Part shown: in pieces, positions 1 to 6,920 of the stretch
Numbering within the stretch: position 1 is the first letter of the stretch
Layout of the letters: every line of letters begins with the position of its first letter
From: Candidatus Latescibacterota bacterium
GTDB taxonomy: Bacteria > Latescibacterota > UBA2968 > UBA8231
DNA: 14,879 nt
Reading direction: 5' to 3'
NCBI GenBank assembly: GCA_003529325.1
Contig: DPVW01000089.1
Location: 19,822 to 34,700 of the forward strand
Notes under the pieces: model-generated
Database searches by the model: none
Seen by the model: only the letters and a program-made list of their open reading frames with translations
What the model was told of the DNA's origin: nothing
Made by a program: the position numbers and the translations under genes

Positions 1-1818
1 AGCCTCTTCGTGTTGTCCCAGTCTGGTCAGAATCAAGACCGCCAGTTCGTATGGACCACGCCGTACGCGATCGATATCGATCGCCTTCTTTGCGATCATG
101 CCTGCCGTCTCTAACTCATTCATGCGCAACAGTATGAGGCTAATGTTATAATGCAACGATTGAGATCTTGGCGCCAATGATGCCGCCCTCAGGTAGGCCT
201 CGATGGCCGCTGCTGCATCCCCCTGGGAACGCAGAGCTTCCGCCTCCATATACCAACAGTTTGCTTTCAGCTTGTCGAGCCAGGGATCATGCACCGTTTC
301 CAGGTTGGCCAACAGTGTCACCGGTGACCGAACAGGCGCCTGGGCGAACTCCTCTCCCTTGCGGGTTGCGCGATACGACAGACCCCACGGGGAGAAATCG
401 AATTCCTTCGATGGCATCGCTCTCGGCACCAGGAAATGTACCGGCCTCCCTGTAGTCAGCAGGGCAGCCTCGCGGCGACGACGCAGACCTGCCTTAACCG
501 CTTCGGATGCGGCCGGCGGCGCCAGGTCAGCGCCACGCCCCATTCGATTGAAGACTTCGATATCCGGGCGTACACCTTCGATGCGGTGCAGGTAATCGAT
601 GATGAAGCTGGCGTCGTCGCCATCGGTCAGCAGGACGGCATCTTGTGGTAGTTCTGCCAGTAGCCAGCGGCCATAAGCATCGGGCAGAATGACTGACGAT
701 CGATCGACCTCTCGAAAATTGACGCCCAACACAGCGAATCCGCCAGCGACGATGAGACAGTTGACGACCGTCACCGGCAGACGACGGCGCAGCCGTCGGC
801 CCAGGTCATCGACACCGACACCCATCAGGATGCAGCAGCAGGTCAGCAGCAACAGGAAGAAGACATGAATCCCTTCCGGATCACGATGGTAGCCGAGACC
901 AACGATCAGATTCAGTGCCGCTGCGCCCAGGACCGCTATGGCCAGGGAGCGATCCTGTCGCCAGACCAGCACACCGCCCCAAAACACCGTGGGGAGCAGG
1001 AAGGATGGCCACTCGGAAACCAACTGCGCACCCAGTCGTGCCAGACCAGCCACCAGGACCACCGGTGGCAGTAGAACAAAGGAGGGCCGGTAGAGGGCGC
1101 CGGTGACATGGTCCCACAGAGCGCCGCCATCATGCAGCCCTCCCCAGTGGAATCCAGCCCCAAGATCGTTGCGCACCAGCAGATACAGAATGAGACTGGC
1201 CCCGCCGGCACCGCCAACCAGGAGACGGAACAGATTGCCCGGCGCACGGGAGAGCTCTTGCCTGCCCCGCCAGAGGGCGACGCAGAAGGCCGGTGGTAAC
1301 AACAACACCGCCTGCAGATGGCACGTTGCCGCCATGCCGCCGAGATAGCCGCTCAGCAGCATCCAACGGGGTTGCATGGGGCCTCGGTCCCTTGCCTGGA
1401 GACAGCAGGCGAGCACCAGGATCGCCAGCAGGACGAAGAGTCCGTAGACCTCGGCGACCACCGCCTGGCTCCAATAGGTGCGTCCCCCGACGAGAGCCAG
1501 CGCGGCGCTACCAGCGGCGGCCCGCGTCAGCCGACGCTGGCGCAATAGTAAGTACAGTGCCGGCGCCGCCAAGGAGGATAACAGGGCCGTCGCAGCATTT
1601 ATCGCCGCCGCCGGTGACGCAGTTGGCATGGAGACTGCGAGCAGCCGGGCGACGAGCACGTACAGTGGGTATCCCGTGGGATGGGGTGTACCCAACCACC
1701 ATGTTGCCCCGATCAGTTCGCCCGAGCCTTCGATGTACACCAACGGACACAGGGTCGCCAGATAGGCCCCCATCGTGAGTGCAAACAGCGCCAGCGCAAG
1801 CGCGTAGTCGCGTCTCAC
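1..1818 (-). CDS. DUF2723 / GT117-type polytopic membrane protein with C-terminal TPR repeats (partial, C-terminus off window)
   Basis: 606 codons are visible before the window edge and there is no stop, so the C-terminus is missing. Residues 6-25 form a first membrane helix. Directly after it comes the DUF2723 signature: an acidic SGEL at 32-35, then LGTPHPTGYPLY at 42-53. Several more hydrophobic helices follow to about residue 380. A later stretch, LLTDGDDASF followed by GVRPDIEVFNR, matches the conserved extracytoplasmic part of the family. The last ~90 residues are helical and TPR-like (WYMEAEALRSQGDAAAAIEAY and a following unit). DUF2723 proteins are GT-C-fold enzymes related to eukaryotic TMEM260, an O-mannosyltransferase, so transfer of a lipid-linked sugar to a protein or glycan outside the membrane is the likely role. 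Donor and acceptor are unknown. The GTG start at 1818 overlaps the YfhO stop by 4 nt (GTGA) and has GAGAGGG five bases upstream, which suggests translational coupling. Family assignment is firm; substrate is inference. Confidence 0.88.
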   Translation of the reverse strand, partial: MRRDYALALALFALTMGAYLATLCPLVYIEGSGELIGATWWLGTPHPTGYPLYVLVARLLAVSMPTASPAAAINAATALLSSLAAPALYLLLRQRRLTRAAAGSAALALVGGRTYWSQAVVAEVYGLFVLLAILVLACCLQARDRGPMQPRWMLLSGYLGGMAATCHLQAVLLLPPAFCVALWRGRQELSRAPGNLFRLLVGGAGGASLILYLLVRNDLGAGFHWGGLHDGGALWDHVTGALYRPSFVLLPPVVLVAGLARLGAQLVSEWPSFLLPTVFWGGVLVWRQDRSLAIAVLGAAALNLIVGLGYHRDPEGIHVFFLLLLTCCCILMGVGVDDLGRRLRRRLPVTVVNCLIVAGGFAVLGVNFREVDRSSVILPDAYGRWLLAELPQDAVLLTDGDDASFIIDYLHRIEGVRPDIEVFNRMGRGADLAPPAASEAVKAGLRRRREAALLTTGRPVHFLVPRAMPSKEFDFSPWGLSYRATRKGEEFAQAPVRSPVTLLANLETVHDPWLDKLKANCWYMEAEALRSQGDAAAAIEAYLRAASLAPRSQSLHYNISLILLRMNELETAGMIAKKAIDIDRVRRGPYELAVLILTRLGQHEEA

Positions 1819-4313
1819 CTTGCCCTCTCACGCAGGACTTTGCTCGGCTGCATCCGTTCCACGGCGCCCTGCCAGAGTTCGGTCTCACGAGCCATGCCAT
1901 ACAGGACGATGATCAAGCTCACTTGCACGGCGAGTGGCAGCAAACCGGTCCCCCCACCACCGACCCGCTCGACGACGGGGCTGGCCTTGCGGGCTCGTGC
2001 GCCCAGCAGGCAGAGCGAAATCCAGAGTATGGCGGCGGCAGCGCTGATCCATGCGCCGACGACGACGCTCCTTGGCTGGTAGTCGAATTCAACCTGGGCG
2101 TCGGCAGCGGCGACGGGCACGGCGCGGAAGACATGGTTGGCGAGCAAAATCTCGCGCGCCACCCCATCGACCCGAGCCCGCCAACCAGGTGCTTGCGTGT
2201 CGGCGAGCACCAGATATCCATCTCGCCCGGGCAATTCGATCGCGACATGGTCAGCGCTATAACGAAGGATGTGCGCTGGCGCGAACCCGGTGCCAGGCAC
2301 GGGGGCCACCTCCGGTTCCCGATCGAGCACGACTTGTGTATGAGCGTCGAAGCTGCCGGCGCGCATGTGTCGCAGTCGCGCCTCACCATCGCCGATGACG
2401 ACGCCCTCTGGCACCACCCAGGCTCGCGGCAATGACTGATGCAGTCGAGATACCACGACTTGTCCTGTACTGATCGGCACGGCGATGCTCTGCGGCAGAG
2501 GCCGGTGCGTAACCACGTATTGCGTGTTGGCCATACCGAGCCAACCCGGATACCCGCGGGCAAATTCCCAATGGGCGGACAGATGCAGTGGGCTCCATCC
2601 GGGCATGGTATTGGCCAGGTCGAATAGCCCGGCGCTGTACATGCGCAGCGTCGCCGGGTAGCTCTCGTAGGACGACTTGTCGAGGGACCAGCCGCTGTGC
2701 CAGTCATAGGGTGCGTTGTGCTCGGAGATCAGTCCGGCAACACGGAACCGCCCCCAAAGGGGCACATCCGGTGCCGACGCCGGCGCCAGGGTCAGCGCAT
2801 CCTTGCGGACCGCGTCCGCTGATGGCGGCAGATCGGTGTAGACAGATGCAGCCACGGTACCATTGAAGTCGGCGCCGAAGCTGCGCAGATCCGCCCAGGT
2901 GACTGTGACGACTGCCAGGCCGGTGAGAACAGGCGCCATCGACTGTCTTCTGAAACGATCGCTCAACAACAGCGCCGTCACACCGAGTCCAGCCATGACC
3001 CGCCACAGATCCTGAGCCAGCTCGTCAGGCACGCGTGTCAACAGCTTCCATGCCCCCGTCTGCACGTCATCTGATACCTGCGATACATCCTCCCAGACCG
3101 TGGTGATGGCGAAGATGACGACGACGACACAACCAGCCCACAGGAGCCGCCACGGCCCACGCAATGGTCTGGGATCACGCACGAGTCGATCGACACCGAG
3201 ACCGGCCAGAACCGCCGCGGCGAAAGCCCACCAGAGCAGGAATCGTGTCGGAATCCGCAGCTGACTCAACAAGGGGATCTGATGTAGAAGATCGAAGAAT
3301 CCGGTGTAACGGCCCAGGGACATCATCAACCCGAGGGCGGCCAGCAAGGCAAAAAAGCCACGTACCTGAGACCCCGCCTCGCGCGCGCCAACCAGAACCA
3401 GTGGCAGCGTCAGGACGCCGACATAGGGACACAGCTGGATGAAAAATCCTTCCCCTCCCCAGTACGAACCATGGGCGGAATTGCCGAACAGTCCGGGCAA
3501 CAGCAGGGTCAGCAATCGTTCCGGTGGCAACGACATGTTGACGAACTGCTCATAACCGATACTGCCGGCACGCAGGGATAGGCCCGCCAATTCAGCTGTG
3601 GGCAGCACCTGCACTGCGGCGATGGCGGCGCCGGGAATAGCGATGGCCGCGCCGAGCAGGGCGACGCGCCATCGGTCGAGTTGAGAGGCGCGCACCGCAG
3701 CGTAGGCAACCCCCGCCAAGGCGCCATAAGCGGCGGCTTGCGGATGACCGGCCAGCAGCTGCAGGGCGAAGACGGCACCAGCAACACCGATCCTTGCGGG
3801 ACGACCACCACGCAGTCCGGACTCGATGAGCAGAAAGAGGAAGGGCAGGCCGGCAGCGGCGGCAACGAAGTTTGGCGACATGGCGCGCACCACCAGATAA
3901 CCGCTCAGGCCAAAGCAGAGCCCCGCCATCAGCGATGCCGCGCGCCCGGAAAACAAACCATGGCGCAGATAGAGGAAGGTTCCTGACGCCGCCAACCACA
4001 AGTGCAACAGCACGGACCAGGTAACGGCCTGGGCCGGTGGCAGCACCGCAGCAACCCAATTTGGCGGATACAAGGCACCGACCTGGCCTTCCGCCAGCAG
4101 CGGAAAACCGCCATTGATACGCGGCTCCCAGAGTGGCAGTCGTCCATCGGCGAGAGCGTCATGGAGAAAATGCCGGAAGGGCACGTTCTGCACCATCATG
4201 TCCTGCACGAAGAACACACCCCCGTCGAGCACGACCTGTGGGAAGAAGCCTGCCACTGCGAGGGCGAGGGCGGCGATGCAAAGAGCGTCCCTCTTCCAGG
4301 CCGTGTCAGTCAT
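1815..4313 (-). CDS. YfhO family membrane protein (GT-C-like)
   Basis: An 832-residue polytopic membrane protein. The first helix is at about 11-29. It is followed by the family-typical loop VQDMMVQNVP with Asp38, then LPLWEPRINGG (59-69), an acidic/polar EGQ at 75-77 and YPPN at 82-85. Many hydrophobic helices follow to about residue 480. A long extracytoplasmic region comes next, ending in the usual YfhO close (LADTQAPGWRARVDG, ANHVFRAVPV, EFDYQPRS), and two last membrane helices precede a short basic tail. Characterised YfhO proteins take part in sugar transfer to envelope polymers such as teichoic acids of Gram-positives; the acceptor here is unknown. I chose the ATG at 4313, which overlaps the upstream stop by 8 nt, over a TTG at 4340 with no ribosome binding site. 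The ATG is preceded only by a weak ACGGG. It lies between the SGNH and DUF2723 genes and reads as the middle gene of one transcript. Confidence 0.88.
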   Translation of the reverse strand: MTDTAWKRDALCIAALALAVAGFFPQVVLDGGVFFVQDMMVQNVPFRHFLHDALADGRLPLWEPRINGGFPLLAEGQVGALYPPNWVAAVLPPAQAVTWSVLLHLWLAASGTFLYLRHGLFSGRAASLMAGLCFGLSGYLVVRAMSPNFVAAAAGLPFLFLLIESGLRGGRPARIGVAGAVFALQLLAGHPQAAAYGALAGVAYAAVRASQLDRWRVALLGAAIAIPGAAIAAVQVLPTAELAGLSLRAGSIGYEQFVNMSLPPERLLTLLLPGLFGNSAHGSYWGGEGFFIQLCPYVGVLTLPLVLVGAREAGSQVRGFFALLAALGLMMSLGRYTGFFDLLHQIPLLSQLRIPTRFLLWWAFAAAVLAGLGVDRLVRDPRPLRGPWRLLWAGCVVVVIFAITTVWEDVSQVSDDVQTGAWKLLTRVPDELAQDLWRVMAGLGVTALLLSDRFRRQSMAPVLTGLAVVTVTWADLRSFGADFNGTVAASVYTDLPPSADAVRKDALTLAPASAPDVPLWGRFRVAGLISEHNAPYDWHSGWSLDKSSYESYPATLRMYSAGLFDLANTMPGWSPLHLSAHWEFARGYPGWLGMANTQYVVTHRPLPQSIAVPISTGQVVVSRLHQSLPRAWVVPEGVVIGDGEARLRHMRAGSFDAHTQVVLDREPEVAPVPGTGFAPAHILRYSADHVAIELPGRDGYLVLADTQAPGWRARVDGVAREILLANHVFRAVPVAAADAQVEFDYQPRSVVVGAWISAAAAILWISLCLLGARARKASPVVERVGGGGTGLLPLAVQVSLIIVLYGMARETELWQGAVERMQPSKVLRERAR

Positions 4314-5439
4314 CCCGTAGCGCTTCGGCCACGATACCAAGGTTCGTCAGGGCTGCGGCGATGGTCTCTGCCGCCAACCTGTGGCCGACCTCATTCCAAT
4401 GGGAATCGCGGAAGTAGAGAGTCTGTTGCTCGGCGGCGGCGGCGAAGGCAGGGGTCAGATCGATCAGCGGGATCCCCTGTCGTCCAGCAATGCCTTGCAG
4501 TTGCCGATTCGGGTTGTTGAGATCGTAGTCCTTCGTGAGTTGGTGCAAGTCCCGTTTTGTGCGCCAATGGTCGGCCTCGATCTGCACGATGGCGGGGGCG
4601 TAGACGACGACGAAAGCCGCACCTCTCTGCTCACACCGACGGGCGAACTCGGCCAGGAGTCGTTCCGTGAGCTCCCAAACGGGCCGATAGTGTGCCGTGT
4701 CGCGACCGTATAGTCCGCCATAAAAGTCCTGCATCCCAGCCTGCGGGATAGGGGCTTGTCGTGTCAGTGCCCGGTACCCCAACGCCCAAAGATGGCAGTA
4801 CTGCTGCAAGGTGAAGGACAGCGACGACGGACGGGGTGGTGGCTCTGGGATCGGTGTACCCATCAGTTGCAGAGCACCACTGCCAGACAACTCAGCTCCC
4901 CGGCCAAGTCGAAAATAGGGCTTGGCGCCGCGCCGCACGCCGATGCCACGGGGGCTGACATTGTTCCACAGATCGTTGGCGTAAAACAGCAGCAAGACGA
5001 CATCCGGTGACAGCTGGGCGCCGGTGTCGGAAAACAGCAGCAGCTCCTGATCGGTGCCATACCCGGCGGTGCCGAAGTTGGTCACGCTGACGCCAAGGGC
5101 GGTCTTCAGTTCGGCCTCGAGCCGTGCCGCCAACCCGTCTTCGACCTCGATCCCCCAGGCCTCGGCGAAAGAATCACCGTAGAGCTGAATGCGCAGATCG
5201 GTACCCCTGTCGGACTCGTGCTGGCGATGTCCAGCAGCATCGATGCGATACGCCACGTCAAACTCCGGGGTGACGAGACGCCCCGTCGACTCTGGACGAT
5301 GTGTCCAGCCAAGACGCGCATGGTGGGTCCAGACGTCGGGCAGGCGGTGAACCTGCGGTGCCAGCAAGCGCAGCAGGGCCTCGGCGATTACCAGGCACAG
5401 GACAAGGCTGCCCATGGCCAGCAGAATGCGACTTCTCAC
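4306..5439 (-). CDS. SGNH/GDSL-family hydrolase or acyl-esterase, membrane anchored
   Basis: 377 residues. Residues 5-26 form an N-terminal hydrophobic segment ending in AEALLRLLAP, a likely signal anchor, so the catalytic domain should face the periplasm or exterior. The SGNH blocks are in order: block I LYGDSFAEAWG with the nucleophile Ser90, block II NFGTAGYGTDQ (Gly123), block III YANDLWNN (Asn155-Asp156), and block V DSHWNEVGH with Asp345 and His347. This set fits an active serine esterase or acetyl-transfer partner, often found in exopolysaccharide and cell-wall glycan loci, where it adds or removes O-acetyl groups. The GTG start has GGGAGG about 8 nt upstream, which supports it. It is the first gene of the leftward operon; its stop lies inside the start of the YfhO gene. 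Substrate cannot be read from sequence. Confidence 0.85.
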   Translation of the reverse strand: MRSRILLAMGSLVLCLVIAEALLRLLAPQVHRLPDVWTHHARLGWTHRPESTGRLVTPEFDVAYRIDAAGHRQHESDRGTDLRIQLYGDSFAEAWGIEVEDGLAARLEAELKTALGVSVTNFGTAGYGTDQELLLFSDTGAQLSPDVVLLLFYANDLWNNVSPRGIGVRRGAKPYFRLGRGAELSGSGALQLMGTPIPEPPPRPSSLSFTLQQYCHLWALGYRALTRQAPIPQAGMQDFYGGLYGRDTAHYRPVWELTERLLAEFARRCEQRGAAFVVVYAPAIVQIEADHWRTKRDLHQLTKDYDLNNPNRQLQGIAGRQGIPLIDLTPAFAAAAEQQTLYFRDSHWNEVGHRLAAETIAAALTNLGIVAEALRDD

Positions 5440-5472
5440 GCCAGCTGCCTCCCAGCGATCCCTTCAACCACC

Positions 5473-5489
5473 CGGCGGTAGCTCCGCCG
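5473..5489. repeat. GC-rich inverted repeat in leader of the leftward operon
   Basis: CGGCGG and CCGCCG form perfect 6-bp arms around a 5-nt centre. The repeat lies between the promoter candidate at 5498-5528 and the GTG start at 5439. It would be a hairpin in the 5' untranslated RNA or a protein operator. Sequence alone cannot separate these two readings. Confidence 0.4.
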
Positions 5490-5497
5490 AAGGGGCT

Positions 5498-5528
5498 GAA
5501 AGCTAGCTTTTCTGCACCATTTCGTCAA
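5498..5528 (-). promoter_or_regulatory. Putative -33/-7 promoter of the SGNH-YfhO-DUF2723 operon
   Basis: On the minus strand TTG (5528-5526) is followed after 20 nt by TAGCTTTC (5505-5498). This matches the Bacteroidota-type TTG-N~19-21-TAnnTTTG layout except for the last base. Transcription would begin near 5492, giving a leader of about 50 nt before the GTG at 5439. Two other sites in the window share this layout and similar leader length. Confidence 0.4.
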
Positions 5529-5537
5529 TGGAGAAAG

Positions 5538-5568
5538 TTGCCGTAACCCAAGGTGGGGCCTATATTTG
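5538..5568 (+). promoter_or_regulatory. Putative -33/-7 promoter of the nucleotide-sugar operon
   Basis: TTG (5538-5540) is followed after 20 nt by TATATTTG (5561-5568), an exact match to the Bacteroidota -7 box TAnnTTTG. The region is visibly AT-richer than its surroundings. The start site would be near 5573, about 40 nt before the proposed CTG start at 5613. It lies back to back with the leftward promoter, as expected in a divergent intergenic region. Confidence 0.45.
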
Positions 5569-5598
5569 TTGCCTCTTTTTACAGCCATTTCTGACGCC

Positions 5599-5602
5599 GG
5601 AG
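5599..5602 (+). promoter_or_regulatory. Ribosome binding site that supports a CTG start
   Basis: GGAG lies 10 nt before the CTG at 5613. The in-frame stop at 5592-5594 limits how far upstream the coding frame can reach, and no ATG, GTG or TTG occurs between that stop and 5628. The position fits initiation at 5613. Confidence 0.45.
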
Positions 5603-5612
5603 ATCCCCTACC

Positions 5613-6743
5613 CTGAAGCGCATCCTGGTGACTGGCGGTGCCGGCTTCATCGGCTCCCACACAGCCGATGTTCTCCTCCAACGCGGCTACGAGGTCCGCC
5701 TCTTCGATTCCTTGCAGCAGCGGGTCCATCCCCATGGATGGCCCTCCTATCTGGCCGCTGAAGTAGAGACCATCGTCGGTGATGTACGCGACGCCGACGC
5801 CCTGGCCCGTGCCCTCGATGGTGTCGATGGTATCATCCATCTGGCAGCCTATCAGGATTACATGCCCGACTTCAGCACTTACTACACAGTCAACACTGCG
5901 GGTACCGCACTGCTGTTCGAACTCATCGTCGGCCGCCGACTGCCGGTGCAGAAGATCGTCTCCGCCTCCTCCCAGTCCGTCTATGGGGAGGGACGGTATT
6001 CGTGCAACAGCTGTGGCGAGGTCTATCCCCAATCGCGCCCGGAACCACAGTTGACGGCTGGCGAATGGGAGGTAGGCTGCCCACAGTGCCATGCCAAAGC
6101 GACGCCTTTGCCGCTGATCGAGAGCGCACCGGTACACCCGCACACCGCATATGGCATCTCCAAATATGCACTCGAACTGACGACTCTCAACCTGGGGCGT
6201 AAATACGGTATCCCGACGACGAACATGCGCTATTCCATCGTCCAGGGTACGCGCAATTCCTTCTTCAACGCCTACAGTGGCGTCGCCCGCATCTTCACCT
6301 TGCGTCTACTCCACGACCAGCCACCCATCCTCTACGAAGACGGCCTCCAGCAGCGCGATTATGTCTCCGTCCACGATGTGGCGCGCGCCAACGTGCTCGC
6401 CCTTGAGGACGACCGGTCGAATTTCCGCAACTTCAACGTCGCCGGGCAGAAAATGACGACCGTTTTGGAAGTGGCTGAGTTGTTGACGTCGCTCTGTGAC
6501 AAACGGCAGATCGTACCCCAGGTCAGTGGCGAATATCGCTTCGGCGACACCCGCCACACGGTCTCCAGTTGGGAGGCCATCGGGTCACTGGGTTGGCAAC
6601 CGGATCAGGGCATGGAACATTTCCTTGCCGAGTATGTGGCATGGGTGAGACAACAGCCCAACCTGGAAGACTTCTATGCGCGCAGCCAGCAGGCGATGCG
6701 CTCCGCCGGTGTGATCCGCAGATCGGACGCTGCCCCGTCCTGA
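5613..6743 (+). CDS. NAD-dependent epimerase/dehydratase with inserted zinc ribbon (dTDP-L-rhamnose 4-epimerase-like)
   Basis: 376 residues, an extended SDR. With a CTG start the protein opens MKRILVTGGAGFIGSH, a complete first beta strand plus the GxxGxxG NAD-binding loop. The first conventional start, GTG at 5628, would delete that strand. The active site is conserved: SSQSVYG, then Tyr180-x3-Lys184 in AYGISK. Between them an insert carries two CxxC pairs, Cys131/Cys134 and Cys156/Cys159, which should form a zinc ribbon. I know this YGEGxYxC...G...CPxC arrangement from bacterial epimerases annotated as dTDP-L-rhamnose 4-epimerases, which make 6-deoxy-L-talose. Given the neighbouring GDP-heptose-type genes, a GDP-sugar substrate is equally possible. 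It is the first gene of the rightward run and ends just before the MITE. Fold and family are firm; substrate is open. Confidence 0.85.
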   Translation: MKRILVTGGAGFIGSHTADVLLQRGYEVRLFDSLQQRVHPHGWPSYLAAEVETIVGDVRDADALARALDGVDGIIHLAAYQDYMPDFSTYYTVNTAGTALLFELIVGRRLPVQKIVSASSQSVYGEGRYSCNSCGEVYPQSRPEPQLTAGEWEVGCPQCHAKATPLPLIESAPVHPHTAYGISKYALELTTLNLGRKYGIPTTNMRYSIVQGTRNSFFNAYSGVARIFTLRLLHDQPPILYEDGLQQRDYVSVHDVARANVLALEDDRSNFRNFNVAGQKMTTVLEVAELLTSLCDKRQIVPQVSGEYRFGDTRHTVSSWEAIGSLGWQPDQGMEHFLAEYVAWVRQQPNLEDFYARSQQAMRSAGVIRRSDAAPS

Positions 6744-6755
6744 TGAGATCTCGCT

Positions 6756-6774
6756 AGTGTCCTGTCGCAGAGAT
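6756..6774 (+). repeat. Left terminal inverted repeat of the MITE-like element
   Basis: A 19-base sequence, the exact reverse complement of 6899-6917. The flanking bases stop matching on both outer sides, so the border is sharp at 6756. Confidence 0.75.
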
Positions 6775-6898
6775 AGGTTAACAACCTATGGCGTCGAGAC
6801 GCCGGGCTCACAAGGCGCGCGACCGATGCGGGTTAGTGGACCCCCAGAGGTAGCGCAACGCAGTGAGCACGGATGGCTCGGCGGCATAGTGTTGACGG

Positions 6899-6917
6899 AT
6901 CTCTGCGACAGGACACT
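6899..6917 (-). repeat. Right terminal inverted repeat, carrying the ribosome binding site of the next gene
   Basis: Exact reverse complement of 6756-6774. On the plus strand it contains AGGA at 6910-6913, 7 nt before the ATG at 6921, the only plausible ribosome binding site of the nucleotidyltransferase. Confidence 0.7.
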
Positions 6918-6920
6918 GAG

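Larger units (their letters stand above)
6756..6917. mobile_element. MITE-like element, 162 bp, with 19-bp perfect terminal inverted repeats
   Basis: The ends are AGTGTCCTGTCGCAGAGAT and its exact reverse complement. Homology between the two ends continues inward imperfectly to about 6793 on the left and 6881 on the right (GTtAACA..CTATG against GTcAACA.CTATG). Inside, a 7-bp stem with 3-nt loop (6773-6789) is followed at once by a GGCGTC/GACGCC palindrome (6790-6803). No transposase frame is present. This layout (short, non-coding, perfect ends) is that of a miniature inverted-repeat transposable element moved in trans. No target duplication is obvious at the outer borders. It sits between the epimerase and the nucleotidyltransferase and ends 3 nt before the latter's ATG. 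An alternative is a locally evolved large RNA hairpin. Confidence 0.7.

Noticed and set aside
1779..2435. A 218-codon plus-strand open frame inside the YfhO gene
   Set aside because: The opposite strand encodes conserved YfhO C-terminal motifs; the plus frame has low-complexity composition and no family features.
4314..4340. A longer YfhO protein starting at TTG 4340
   Set aside because: No ribosome binding site precedes it and it would deepen the overlap with the SGNH gene; the ATG at 4313 fits the family N-terminus.
5436..6143. A 235-codon open frame on the minus strand opposite the epimerase
   Set aside because: It is antisense to a convincing epimerase, has no recognisable motifs and runs through the divergent promoter region. 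It is a high-GC shadow frame.
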